Part shown: positions 25,707 through 38,593 of the stretch, one piece after another
How positions within the stretch are numbered: position 1 is the stretch's first letter
How the letters are laid out: each line of letters begins with the position of its first letter
NCBI RefSeq assembly: GCF_013364155.1
Contig: NZ_CP054916.1
Location: forward strand, 7,065,001-7,129,000
Direction: 5' to 3'
DNA length: 64,000 nucleotides
DNA from: Streptomyces sp. NA02950
GTDB taxonomy: Bacteria; Actinomycetota; Actinomycetes; Streptomycetales; Streptomycetaceae
Program-made: the position numbers and the translations under genes
Notes under the pieces: generated by a model
Databases searched by the model: none
What the model was told of the DNA's origin: nothing
Seen by the model: only the letters and a program-made list of their open reading frames with translations

Positions 25707-26834
25707 ATGCGTCTGCGGACAGCGGCGGTCGCGGCCGCCAGCACCCTGCTCAGCGTCGGCGTGGCCGCGGTGGCGGCCGGACGGTGCGCCACCGACGCTG
25801 CGCTCCGGCCCGCTCCCGACCGTCCGCTGCCGAACGAGCCCCCGCTCACCGTGCACGCGACCGAGCCCGGCCGGATCACCCTGACTCGCTCCCTCACCTC
25901 GCTGCGCCCCGGCACCTACGGACTGGCGGGCCCGGCCTGCCACGCCGTCATCGGCCCGGTGCTGGAGGACGCGCCGAGCCCCGCCGACTGCGTGGTGCGC
26001 CGCCTGGAGCGGGTGACCCACGGCACCCTCGACCCCGGTGACCGGGTGCGGCTCACCCCGCAGGTGCACATCGGCAATCCGCGGGACACGCTCGGCATCG
26101 AACACGCCGATGTGGACATACCCGGTGAACTCGGCCCGCTGCCCGCCTGGTTCGTCCCCGCCGAACGCGCCACCTGGGTGATCACCGTCCACGGCCTGGG
26201 CGCCACCCGTGAACACCCCATGGTCGTCATGCCGTTCCTGCGGAAGCTGCGGGTCCCGGTGCTCGACCTCGCTTACCGCGGCGACCCGGGGGCGCCGCCA
26301 CCGGAAGACGGCATAGGCCACCTCGGCGACACCGAATGGCGCGACCTGGACGCGGCCATCCGCTACGCGGTGCGGTACGGGGCGCACAGCGTCGTGCTGC
26401 ACGGCTGGTCCACCGGCGGTGCGATGGCCCTGCACGCCGCCGCCAACTCCGCCCTGCGCCACCGCGTCAGCGGCGTCGTCCTGGACTCCCCGGTACTGGA
26501 CTGGCAGGCCACCCTGCGCGCCCTCGCCACCGCCCGCGGCACCCCAGCCGCGCTGATGCCGCTCGTCATACGCGCGGCCGAGGGCCGCACCGGACTGCAC
26601 GGCAGCAGACTCGCGGAGGCGGCCGACCCCGAGCGGCTCACCGTCCCGGTGCTCCTCGTGCACGGACCCGACGACGCCCTGGCCCCCTGGTCCGTCTCCC
26701 GCGAACTGGCCGAACACCGATCCGATCTGGTCGCCCTTCACCCCGTGGCGGGCGCCCCGCACGGCGCCATGTGGAACGCCGATCCACCGGGCTACGAAGA
26801 GGCGCTACGGCGCTTTCTGACCCCTCTCCTGTAG
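25707..26834 (+). CDS. Alpha/beta hydrolase, exported or membrane-anchored
   Basis: This 375-residue protein starts with an uncleaved-anchor-like or signal segment (LRTAAVAAASTLLSVGVAAV). The C-terminal half is an alpha/beta hydrolase: oxyanion loop VITVHGLGATREHP (158-171), nucleophile Ser235 in LHGWSTGGAM, Asp322/323 in VHGPDDALAPW and His352 in GAPHGAMW complete a triad. The N-terminal 140 residues are beta-rich and not recognised. The short upstream spacer contains tandem CGCTGACCC units and three GATC sites. The substrate is unknown; a lipase or esterase is likely. Confidence 0.8.
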   Translation: MRLRTAAVAAASTLLSVGVAAVAAGRCATDAALRPAPDRPLPNEPPLTVHATEPGRITLTRSLTSLRPGTYGLAGPACHAVIGPVLEDAPSPADCVVRRLERVTHGTLDPGDRVRLTPQVHIGNPRDTLGIEHADVDIPGELGPLPAWFVPAERATWVITVHGLGATREHPMVVMPFLRKLRVPVLDLAYRGDPGAPPPEDGIGHLGDTEWRDLDAAIRYAVRYGAHSVVLHGWSTGGAMALHAAANSALRHRVSGVVLDSPVLDWQATLRALATARGTPAALMPLVIRAAEGRTGLHGSRLAEAADPERLTVPVLLVHGPDDALAPWSVSRELAEHRSDLVALHPVAGAPHGAMWNADPPGYEEALRRFLTPLL

Positions 26835-26943
26835 CGCTCGGCCCCGCTCGCGCGGCGCACGGAGAGCGCGTTCCCCGCGCCGGAGGCGACCGCCGGACGG
26901 GTGCCGATTGGGCTTTCGGGCCGTCAACGGCGAAACTGCTCCC

Positions 26944-28359
26944 GTGACGTCCCGTACTCCGCGCGACTCCCGGCTCCGACTCGTCCGCCAGCGTCCGATG
27001 GCCACCGACCGCCGGACCGCGTCGCACCGCGGCTCCCGTCCGGCGCCCCGTCCGCCCGAGGGCACCCCGCCGCCCGCGGAGCTGGCCCGGCAGGCCAGGT
27101 CGGGACTGGCCGGTGCCGTCGAGATGGCCCACTGGGCCGCGGCCCAGCACGGCGCGCCCGGCGTGCTCTCCGACAAGGCCGCCGCCCGCGCCGCCGAGGC
27201 GCTGCGGCTGACTCCCGAGGAGGTGCGGGCCGACTGGGACCGGGCCCGGCTCGTCGGCCTGGTCGAGATCCACGGCGGCGCCGCCCGCCTCGGCTGGCGG
27301 CTGAAGGCGTGGCACCGCGACGACAGCGCGGTGCTCCGCGGCTGGGTCGCGCTGCTGGACGCGTGGTCCCTGGTGAGCCCGGCCCCGGCCACGGCGGAGC
27401 CCACGGCCGTGGCCGAGGTGGTCGAGGCCGTACCGCAACTGCTCTCCCTGCTCCAGCTGTCGGCGGGACCGGTGCAGGTCGCCGCGCTGCTGGACATGCT
27501 GCGGCAGCGGGTGGCCGAGCTGCGCACCGAGCGCTGCGAGGTGCCCCAGCGGCACGAGGGCGCACGGACGGCGGAGCCCGCCGGCGGCACCGGGGCGGCG
27601 CCCGGAGGCGAGGACTCGCTCGAGCGGCTGCTCGACTGGGCCCTGGACGCGCTCGCCTCCGTGGGGGCGCTCACCGTGAGGCCCGGGGACGGGGCGGCGG
27701 GAGGCATCCGCGAGGCCGTGCTCACCGCGCTGGGCAACTGGGCGGTGTGGGTCAAGCTGGAGCAGATCTGTGTGGCCGCCCAGAGCCCCGCCGGGAACAT
27801 CGAGCAGCCGGCCCCCGACATGCTGCGCGGCTGTGCCGGGCTCACCCCCGGCCCGGCCCGTGCCGAGTACCGGGCCTGGCTGGCCGCCCGGCCCGTGGGC
27901 AGCGCCGTCGTCGAACTGCTCGACGCGGCCCGCGGGGACGACGCGCTGCTGCGCGGGCTCGCCTTCGAGGCGCTGAGGGTGGTGGGGGCGCCCGCCGAGC
28001 CCACGGTGCGGGCCGCCGTCGAGGAGTCCTGCCTGCGCCCGTACGCCCTGCTGTGGCTGGCCGAGCACGAGGGCGCGGACCCCGAGGACGCGCTCGACGC
28101 GCTCACCCGCGAGGAGGCCACCTGGCTGTGGGTGGACACCGCCGCGGCCATCTCCGACCACGGGGAGAGCGCGCTGCTGGTCCGTCATCTGGAGTCCGCG
28201 GTGCAGGGCACGGTGCCCGCGCTGCTGGACGAGGTACGGGCGGTGGGCCATCCCCGCACCGTGCAGGTGCTGGTGGCGCTGGCCGCCGCCCACCCGGACC
28301 CGGCACTCGCCAAGGCGGTGCGGCGGGCGGCCTTCCAGGTGCACATCGGCGGCGCCTGA
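26944..28359 (+). CDS. Hypothetical helical-repeat protein
   Basis: I do not recognise a family. The 471-residue product has a basic N-terminus, then an all-helical Ala/Leu/Glu-rich sequence resembling HEAT-type repeats, with a Gly-rich break near residue 205 (PAGGTGAAPGGED). A winged-helix-like segment may lie near residues 65-110 (LSDKAAARAAEALRLTPEEV). GTG 26944 is preferred: TTGGGC and GAAACT with an 18-nt spacer precede it by 6-7 nt, as for a leaderless transcript, and no ribosome site exists. TTG 26908 is in frame. Confidence 0.65.
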   Translation: MTSRTPRDSRLRLVRQRPMATDRRTASHRGSRPAPRPPEGTPPPAELARQARSGLAGAVEMAHWAAAQHGAPGVLSDKAAARAAEALRLTPEEVRADWDRARLVGLVEIHGGAARLGWRLKAWHRDDSAVLRGWVALLDAWSLVSPAPATAEPTAVAEVVEAVPQLLSLLQLSAGPVQVAALLDMLRQRVAELRTERCEVPQRHEGARTAEPAGGTGAAPGGEDSLERLLDWALDALASVGALTVRPGDGAAGGIREAVLTALGNWAVWVKLEQICVAAQSPAGNIEQPAPDMLRGCAGLTPGPARAEYRAWLAARPVGSAVVELLDAARGDDALLRGLAFEALRVVGAPAEPTVRAAVEESCLRPYALLWLAEHEGADPEDALDALTREEATWLWVDTAAAISDHGESALLVRHLESAVQGTVPALLDEVRAVGHPRTVQVLVALAAAHPDPALAKAVRRAAFQVHIGGA

Positions 28360-28404
28360 CAGACGCCGGCCTGAGAGGCACAGGGGCTGCGCCCCCCCCG
28401 TCGG

Positions 28405-28818
28405 CTATCCGGCGGTCCCCGGGACGTACGTGCCGAAGCTCCAGAGGTTGCCCTCACCGTCCCGCGCCAGGTAGTCACGGGCACCGTAGTCCTGGTCGGT
28501 GGGCGGCATCAGGATCTGCACGCCGTACCGCTCGGCCCGCCGGTGGTGCGCGTCCACGTCGTCGACGGCCACATAGATCCCGGTGGGGCCCGCGTCCTTC
28601 ATGGCCCGGGCGAAGACGCCCGCACGGCCCGCGGAGCCGAGCATCACCACCCCGTTCCCGTACGCCAGCTCGGCGTGCTGGACCACTCCCGCCGCGTCCT
28701 CGTGGACCGCGACCTCGGTGAAGCCGAAGCCCTCCGTGAGCAGCGCGATGGCGGCCTTGGCATCGCGGTAGAGCAGGGTGGGACAGATGGTGGGGCCGGA
28801 CCCCGCGGCGGCGCTCAT
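28405..28818 (-). CDS. VOC-superfamily (glyoxalase-like) protein
   Basis: The 137-residue protein shows paired beta-alpha-beta-beta-beta units of the vicinal-oxygen-chelate fold: CPTLLYRDAKAAIALLTEGF (first unit), VQHAELAYGNGVVMLGS, then IYVAVDDVDAHHRRAERYGV and DYLARDGEGNLWSFGTY. It resembles PhnB/YdfO-like small VOC proteins of unknown substrate rather than glyoxalase I. ATG 28818 is preceded by GGAGTGA, so the longer in-frame start at 28896 (Arg-rich extension) is rejected. Confidence 0.82.
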   Translation of the reverse strand: MSAAAGSGPTICPTLLYRDAKAAIALLTEGFGFTEVAVHEDAAGVVQHAELAYGNGVVMLGSAGRAGVFARAMKDAGPTGIYVAVDDVDAHHRRAERYGVQILMPPTDQDYGARDYLARDGEGNLWSFGTYVPGTAG

Positions 28819-29038
28819 GGCGATCACTCCACTTCTTCCTCGTTTTCTTCTTCTTCCTCGTTCGCCTCGGATGTGATCTGCTCCACAGTCTGGCACCGGG
28901 GTGTGACAGAGCCCGGGGCGCGGCCCGCCGCAAAGCCCGTGGCCGCCGCGTCAGCGGGCTCCTCACCGGGGGAAGCGGGGCCTCCGCAGGGGAAAACCGG
29001 TGGGAAAAACGACTTGCCCGCCCCGCTAAGCTAGCCGC

Positions 29039-29062
29039 ATGGCAATTCTCCTCGCGCATTAG
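29039..29062 (+). CDS. Leaderless upstream ORF MAILLAH, candidate leader peptide
   Basis: ATG GCA ATT CTC CTC GCG CAT TAG encodes MAILLAH. TAAGCT (29027-29032) ends 6 nt before the ATG, the spacing of a leaderless HrdB-type promoter; no good -35 is seen. The stop lies 62 nt before the ABC-F start. Between them, GACGGCG (from 29062) can pair with CGCCCGTC with one bulged base. Such short hydrophobic ORFs upstream of ABC-F ATPase genes often act as ribosome-stalling attenuators. The function here is inference. Confidence 0.5.
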   Translation: MAILLAH

Positions 29063-29124
29063 ACGGCGTCGGCCAACCCTCGCCCGTCCCGTCCGCCGCC
29101 CCGTTCTGCCCAGGAGTAATTCCC

Positions 29125-30723
29125 GTGATCACCGCCTCCGGCGTCGAGTTGCGTGCCGGCGCCCGCGTTCTCGTCGAGTCCGCCAGCTTCCGTATCGCCA
29201 AGGGCGACCGCGTCGGTCTGGTCGGCCGCAACGGAGCGGGCAAGACCACCCTCACCAAGTGCCTGGCCGGTGAGGGCATCCCGGCGGGCGGCAGCATCAC
29301 CCGCTCCGGCCAGGTCGGCTACCTCCCGCAGGACCCGCGCACCGGCGATCTCGAGGTGCTCGCCCGTGACCGCATCCTCTCCGCCCGCGACCTCGACGCC
29401 GTGCTGCGCAAGATGCGCGAGAACGAGGACCGGATGGCCAACGGCAAGGGCGCCACCCGCGAGCGCGCGATGAAGAAGTATGAGCGCCTGGAGACCGAGT
29501 TCCTCACCAAGGGCGGTTACGCCGCCGAGGCGGAGGCCGCGACCATCGCCGCCAGCCTCGGTCTGCCCGACCGGGTGCTCGGCCAGCCGCTGCACACCCT
29601 CTCCGGCGGTCAGCGGCGCCGGGTCGAGCTGGCCCGGATCCTCTTCTCGGACTCCGACGTCCTGCTCCTGGACGAGCCGACCAACCACCTCGACGCCGAC
29701 TCCATCATCTGGCTGCGGGACTACCTGAAGACCTACAGCGGCGGCTTCATCGTGATCTCCCACGATGTCGACCTGGTCGAGACGGTGGTCAACAAGGTGT
29801 TCTACCTGGACGCCAACCGCTCGGTGATCGACATCTACAACATGGGCTGGAAGCTCTACCAGGCCCAGCGCGAGGCCGACGAGAAGCGCCGCAAGCGCGA
29901 ACGGGCCAACGCCGAGAAGAAGGCCGCGGCCCTCAACTCCCAGGCGGACAAGATGCGCGCCAAGGCCACCAAGACGGTCGCCGCGCAGAACATGGCCCGC
30001 CGCGCCGAGCGACTGCTCGCCGGTCTGGACGACGTGCGCCGGTCCGACAAGGTGGCCAAGCTGCGCTTCCCGGACCCGGCCCCGTGCGGCAAGACCCCGC
30101 TGACCGCCGAGGGCCTGTCGAAGTCGTACGGCTCCCTGGAGATCTTCACCGACGTCGACCTGGCCGTGGACAAGGGCTCCCGCGTGGTCATCCTCGGCCT
30201 CAACGGCGCGGGCAAGACCACCCTGCTGCGGCTGCTGGCCGGGGTGGAGAAGCCGGACACCGGCCAGGTGACCCCGGGCCACGGGCTGAAGCTGGGCTAC
30301 TACGCGCAGGAGCACGAGACGCTCGACCCGGACCGCACCGTCCTGGAGAACATGCGTTCGGCCGCGCCCGACCTCGACCTGGTGGACATCCGCAAGACCC
30401 TGGGGTCGTTCCTGTTCTCCGGCGACGACGTGGACAAGCCCGCCGGAGTGCTCTCCGGCGGTGAGAAGACCCGGCTCGCACTGGCCACCCTGGTGGTCTC
30501 CTCGGCCAATGTGCTTCTGCTCGACGAGCCCACCAACAACCTCGACCCGGCCAGCCGCGAGGAGATCCTCGGCGCGCTGCGCACCTTCGCCGGTGCGGTG
30601 GTGCTGGTGACCCACGACGAGGGCGCGGTCGACGCCCTCCAGCCGGAGCGGATCATTCTGCTTCCGGACGGTGTCGAGGACCTGTGGGGCGAGGACTACG
30701 CGGATCTGGTCGCGCTCGCCTGA
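29125..30723 (+). CDS. ABC-F family ATPase
   Basis: This 532-residue soluble protein has two ABC domains and no membrane segment. Domain 1: Walker A GRNGAGKTT (34-42), signature LSGGQRRRVELARIL, Walker B VLLLDEPTNHLD. An Arg/Lys-rich coiled-coil linker (about 245-300) includes the P-site tRNA interaction motif region. Domain 2: Walker A GLNGAGKTT (near 358), LSGGEKTRLALATLV, LLLDEPTNNLD. ABC-F proteins act on the ribosome, either in translation control (EttA-like) or antibiotic protection. The linker length suits a translation factor more than a dedicated resistance protein. GTG 29125 has AGGAG upstream. A seven-codon leader ORF precedes it. Confidence 0.92.
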   Translation: MITASGVELRAGARVLVESASFRIAKGDRVGLVGRNGAGKTTLTKCLAGEGIPAGGSITRSGQVGYLPQDPRTGDLEVLARDRILSARDLDAVLRKMRENEDRMANGKGATRERAMKKYERLETEFLTKGGYAAEAEAATIAASLGLPDRVLGQPLHTLSGGQRRRVELARILFSDSDVLLLDEPTNHLDADSIIWLRDYLKTYSGGFIVISHDVDLVETVVNKVFYLDANRSVIDIYNMGWKLYQAQREADEKRRKRERANAEKKAAALNSQADKMRAKATKTVAAQNMARRAERLLAGLDDVRRSDKVAKLRFPDPAPCGKTPLTAEGLSKSYGSLEIFTDVDLAVDKGSRVVILGLNGAGKTTLLRLLAGVEKPDTGQVTPGHGLKLGYYAQEHETLDPDRTVLENMRSAAPDLDLVDIRKTLGSFLFSGDDVDKPAGVLSGGEKTRLALATLVVSSANVLLLDEPTNNLDPASREEILGALRTFAGAVVLVTHDEGAVDALQPERIILLPDGVEDLWGEDYADLVALA

Positions 30724-30791
30724 TCCGCCGGGGCAGCCCGATTGATCCGTTCTGATCCACTTCCTGTAGATCATTCGGCCTAGGTGTGATC
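30722..30791. promoter_or_regulatory. Cluster of five GATC sites upstream of gbn
   Basis: GATC occurs at 30722, 30744, 30754, 30769 and 30788, mostly as TGATCC, within 70 bp, and a sixth (TGATCATG) at 31047 lies just before the gbn ribosome site. Assuming about 72% GC, chance expectation is roughly 0.2 per 70 bp. The whole 365-bp interval 30724-31088 holds no other gene. Autoregulation by Gbn is the natural inference. Confidence 0.5.
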
Positions 30792-31088
30792 CATCATCTG
30801 AGTGAGAACGGCTGGTATCGCGGCGCGCCGCCATGGCACGGCGCACGATGCGTGCCGTGCGCCGGTGGTGTGGCGTCCTACCTCTTGCACGTACGCCCTG
30901 ACCTGCCCGTTCGCCGGTAAACGCGAAGGAGTTTCAGGGCGAACGGCATCGGAATCCTGTCTTCCGAAGGTCGTCATGGCGCGATTTCACGGAATCCTTC
31001 CTCCACAGACCTTGCCGAATGGGTGGCCAGGAAGCCGAGTAGGGGTGATCATGAGAGTCCAGAGCGCACTTCCCATGAGGAGGCACGG

Positions 31089-31310
31089 GTGGCCGAGACT
31101 CTGAAGAAGGGCAGCCGGGTGACCGGCGCCGCGCGCGAAAAGCTCGCGGCAGACCTGAAGAAGAAGTACGACTCCGGTGCGAGCATCCGGGCGCTGGCCG
31201 AAGAGACCGGCCGTTCCTACGGGTTCGTTCACCGGATGCTCAGCGAATCAGGCGTTTCCCTACGTGGTCGCGGGGGCGCGACACGGGGCAAGAAGGCTCA
31301 ATCGGCCTGA
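31089..31310 (+). CDS. gbn: Gbn-like GATC-binding nucleoid-associated protein
   Basis: The 73-residue basic protein begins VAETLKKGSRVTGAAREKLA and has a single helix-turn-helix (about 27-60; SGASIRALAEETGRSYGFVH is the recognition region) followed by an Arg/Lys/Gly tail. Length and sequence match my recollection of S. coelicolor SCO1839 (Gbn), a small abundant DNA-binding protein that recognises GATC-centred sites and influences development and antibiotic production. GTG 31089 is set by GAGGAGG ending 5 nt upstream; a longer in-frame start at 31023 lacks one. Upstream DNA carries an unusual GATC cluster. Confidence 0.85.
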   Translation: MAETLKKGSRVTGAAREKLAADLKKKYDSGASIRALAEETGRSYGFVHRMLSESGVSLRGRGGATRGKKAQSA

Positions 31311-31425
31311 TCCCGTATTGCGTCGTCACCGGCAGGTATGGCAGTGCCACCCGGTTGACCGGCGGTCCAGCCGGGTGGTTACTGTGCAGTCACTTGTACT
31401 GACTGCGGCCGACCGGAGGCTTCCT

Positions 31426-32205
31426 GTGACCCTGCTCGACAAGGACGGCGTTCAGCTCACCGTCGATGATGCGGTCGCCACGGTGACCCTGGCCCGTCCT
31501 GCCAAGCGCAACGCCCAGTCGCCCGCGATGTGGCGGGCCCTGGCCGAGGCGGGACGGCTGCTGCCGGGCAGTGTGCGGGTGGTGGTGCTGCGCGCCGAGG
31601 GCCAGAGCTTCTCGGCGGGCCTGGACCGCCAGGCGTTCACGCCCGAGGGCTTCGACGGCGAGCCGTCGTTCATCGATCTGGCGCGCGGTTCGGACGCCGA
31701 GCTGGACGCCGCCATCGCCGAGTACCAGGAGGGGTTCACCTGGTGGCGGAGGAACGACATCGTGTCCGTCGCCGCCGTCCAGGGGCATGCCATCGGCGCC
31801 GGGTTCCAGCTCGCGCTCGCCTGCGATCTGCGGGTGTGCGCGGACGATGTGCAGTTCGCGATGCGCGAGACCAGCCTCGGGCTGGTTCCCGACCTCACCG
31901 GCACCCATCCGCTGGTGGGTCTGGTGGGCTATGCGCGGGCGCTGGAGATCTGTGCCACCGGGCGGTTCGTCCACGCCGAGGAGGCCGAGCGCACCGGGCT
32001 GGCCAACCTCGTCGTGCCCGCCGCCGAGCTGGACGGCGCCGTCCAGGACCTCGCCGCTGCGCTGCTCGCCGCGGACCGGGACGCCGTGATCGAAACCAAG
32101 ACGCTGCTGCGTGGCGCCGTCGACCGTACCTACGAGGAGCAGCGCGCCGCCGAGCGTGCCGCCCAGGCGCGTCGGCTGCGCGAACTGGCGGGCCTGGCGG
32201 AGTAG
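31426..32205 (+). CDS. Enoyl-CoA hydratase/isomerase family protein
   Basis: The 259-residue crotonase-fold protein has the substrate-binding ATVTLARPAKRNAQSPAMWR, the first oxyanion-hole stretch GQSFSAGLDRQAF and the second AVQGHAIGAGFQLALACDLR (about 122-141), followed by FAMRETSLGLVPD, where the catalytic Glu of hydratases is expected. It hydrates 2-trans-enoyl-CoA in beta-oxidation or an analogous pathway. GTG 31426 has GGAGG 6 nt upstream. It follows gbn by 115 bp and is probably separately transcribed. Confidence 0.88.
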   Translation: MTLLDKDGVQLTVDDAVATVTLARPAKRNAQSPAMWRALAEAGRLLPGSVRVVVLRAEGQSFSAGLDRQAFTPEGFDGEPSFIDLARGSDAELDAAIAEYQEGFTWWRRNDIVSVAAVQGHAIGAGFQLALACDLRVCADDVQFAMRETSLGLVPDLTGTHPLVGLVGYARALEICATGRFVHAEEAERTGLANLVVPAAELDGAVQDLAAALLAADRDAVIETKTLLRGAVDRTYEEQRAAERAAQARRLRELAGLAE

Positions 32206-32213
32206 CCCGGGGC

Positions 32214-32244
32214 GTGCGGGGGTCATACGGACCGGCCCCCGCAC
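32214..32244. terminator. Bidirectional terminator
   Basis: GTGCGGGGG (32214-32222) pairs with CCCCCGCAC (32236-32244) around a 13-nt loop, between the convergent enoyl-CoA hydratase and phosphatase genes. Confidence 0.65.
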
Positions 32245-32248
32245 CCCG

Positions 32249-34150
32249 TCATGCCCGCCCCGGGTCCCCGGTCTCCCGCAGCAGCGACACCGTCACGGGG
32301 GGCACGGCCTCCAGCACCAGCACCGCGAGATCGTCGTCGATCGGCTCGGGGCTGAACTCGTGGGTGGCCCGCCGCACCCGCTCCGCGACCGCCTTGGCGC
32401 CCAGCCCGACACAGCCCCGCAGAATGTCGGCGAGGCCGTCGTCGTCGTCCAGCTGGCGGTTGCCGCTGCGCCGCTCGGTCACCCCGTCGGTGACACACAG
32501 CAGCGTCTCGCCCTGCGCCAGGTCGAAGGCGTCGGCGTGGAACTCGGTGTTCTCGTCGATGCCCAGCAGCATCTGGGGCGTGGCCGCGGGCGTCACCGCA
32601 CCGTCCAGGGTCAGCCGCAGCGGCAGCGGGTGCCCGGCGCTGGCCAGGGTGCAGCGGGCGCCGCTCCCGCCGTCCGCGGGAAGCTCCAGCTCCCCGTAGA
32701 CAAGGCTCAGGAAGCGCGGACGGGCCTGCTCGCCGCCGAACGCCACCGCCTCCGTGGCCTCCTCCACCAGCGCCTGGTTCAGCCGGCTGAGCACCGATTC
32801 CACGCCATGGCCCTCACGGGCCAGCAGCCGGACCAGATGGCGGGCCAGACCGGTGACCGACATGGCCTCCGGGTCACTGCCCTGGACATCGCCCAGCAGG
32901 AAGCACCAGCAGCGCTCGCCCATGGGGAACAGGTCGTAGAAATCGCCGCCGACGGTCTGGCCCTCGCCGTGCGGTTCGTAGACGATCGCCGTGTCGATCC
33001 CCGGGATACGGGCCAGTGAGGTGGGCAGCTGACGGCGTTGCAGCGCCCTGCTGATCGTCGCCTGCCGGGTGTACTGCCGGGCGGTGGCCACGGCCTGCGC
33101 CACCCGCCGCGCCACATCCTCCGACAGCCGCACCACACCCTCGGTCATCTGGGCCACGCCCGCCCGTCCGAGCAGCAGCACTCCGTGGCTGCGGCCGTGG
33201 GCGGTCAGCGGGAAGGCCAGCGCGGAGCCGCCGGTGCCATGGGTGTCGGCGATCTGCGGCCAGGGCCAGGGGGTGCCCGCGGTGCCGAGCCCGGTCGGCG
33301 GCGGATGCCGCTCCAGGACCACGCGCAGCGCGTCGATACGGCGCTCGTCGGTGTGCCAGACCCGGGCCAGTTCCAGCCCTCCGGCCTCGGTGGTCAGCCA
33401 GACCGCGCACCAGTCGGCCAGCCGGGGCACCAGCAGCTGCCCGGCGAGGGCGGCGACCATGTTCTCGTCGAGCTGCCCGGTCAGCAGCTCACTGGCCTCG
33501 GCCAGGAACGACGGCCCGCCGCGGTCGACCCATTCGGCGGTGGTGTCACGGCGTCCGCGCAGCGGGGAGGGGGCCAGCGTTTCGGCGAACCGCAGCTCAC
33601 GGCCGAGCGCGCTGGTGGGAACGGCGTGGATTTCGGGCTCCGCTTCCTCGGCGTCCAGCCGGAACCACACCGTCTTCCGGGTGCGGTGATAGGTCACGCC
33701 CCAGGACTCGGCGAGCGCGCCGATCAGCTGGAGCCCCCGGCCGCGGCCGCGGCGCTGGGAGTCCGGTCCGCCGTACACCGCGCTGGCGGGATGGAGGTCG
33801 GCCACCTCCACGACGATCCCGGGGTGCCGCGGCTCGTCCTCGCGGACGGTCGGCTCCTCCGGGGCGGTGGGCCGGGCGGGCTCGGCCGGCCTGTGCCCGG
33901 CCTGGATGCGGCAGACGACTTCGACCCGGGTGCCCGCGTGCAGTACGGCATTGGTGACCAACTCGCTCACCAGCAGTACCGCGTCGTCCACCAGCCGTGC
34001 GCCCAGGGTGCGCGGCCCCAGGGTCTCCGCCGTGTTCGCCCCGGTCAGCGCGGTCCGGACAAAGGCCCGGGCCGCCCCGGGGGAGCGCACGCTTCCAGGC
34101 AGCGTCGTCCGTGAGACGGACTCACGCGAGAGAGGAAGCAAGGCTCCCAC
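32249..34150 (-). CDS. SpoIIE-type PP2C phosphatase with HATPase and GAF domains
   Basis: The 633-residue cytoplasmic protein has an N-terminal GHKL ATPase domain of the anti-sigma kinase type (about 20-170; N box LLVSELVTNAVLHAGT, G-box GRGRGLQLIGALAESWG), a GAF-like domain (about 210-370) and a C-terminal PP2C/SpoIIE phosphatase (about 385-630; VYEPHGEGQTVGGDFYDLFP, LLGDVQGSDPEA, TLLCVTDGVTERR). Such proteins switch STAS anti-anti-sigma factors by phosphorylation and dephosphorylation. GTG 34150 follows GGAG by 7 nt. It is divergent from the OsaA-like kinase, suggesting joint control of a stress sigma pathway such as SigB; the partner STAS protein is not in the window. Confidence 0.88.
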   Translation of the reverse strand: MGALLPLSRESVSRTTLPGSVRSPGAARAFVRTALTGANTAETLGPRTLGARLVDDAVLLVSELVTNAVLHAGTRVEVVCRIQAGHRPAEPARPTAPEEPTVREDEPRHPGIVVEVADLHPASAVYGGPDSQRRGRGRGLQLIGALAESWGVTYHRTRKTVWFRLDAEEAEPEIHAVPTSALGRELRFAETLAPSPLRGRRDTTAEWVDRGGPSFLAEASELLTGQLDENMVAALAGQLLVPRLADWCAVWLTTEAGGLELARVWHTDERRIDALRVVLERHPPPTGLGTAGTPWPWPQIADTHGTGGSALAFPLTAHGRSHGVLLLGRAGVAQMTEGVVRLSEDVARRVAQAVATARQYTRQATISRALQRRQLPTSLARIPGIDTAIVYEPHGEGQTVGGDFYDLFPMGERCWCFLLGDVQGSDPEAMSVTGLARHLVRLLAREGHGVESVLSRLNQALVEEATEAVAFGGEQARPRFLSLVYGELELPADGGSGARCTLASAGHPLPLRLTLDGAVTPAATPQMLLGIDENTEFHADAFDLAQGETLLCVTDGVTERRSGNRQLDDDDGLADILRGCVGLGAKAVAERVRRATHEFSPEPIDDDLAVLVLEAVPPVTVSLLRETGDPGRA

Positions 34151-34167
34151 GTGCGGCTCCAGGGTAT
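34142..34167 (+). promoter_or_regulatory. SigB-like promoter for the hybrid kinase
   Basis: GGCT (34142-34145), 16 nt, then GGGTAT (34162-34167) fits the reported S. coelicolor SigB pattern GNNT-N14-16-GGGTAC/T. It would give a 5' leader of about 70 nt for the kinase gene and overlaps the phosphatase start codon on the other strand. The interval 34168-34243 is strikingly AT-rich. Confidence 0.4.
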
Positions 34168-34243
34168 TTAGGGCGGATTAGGCCATCTAGGTGCCATATT
34201 ATGACAGACATAGGGATATAAAATGATCTTAAGGGGCGACGCC

Positions 34244-38589
<4,346 letters not shown>

Positions 38590-38593
<4 letters not shown>

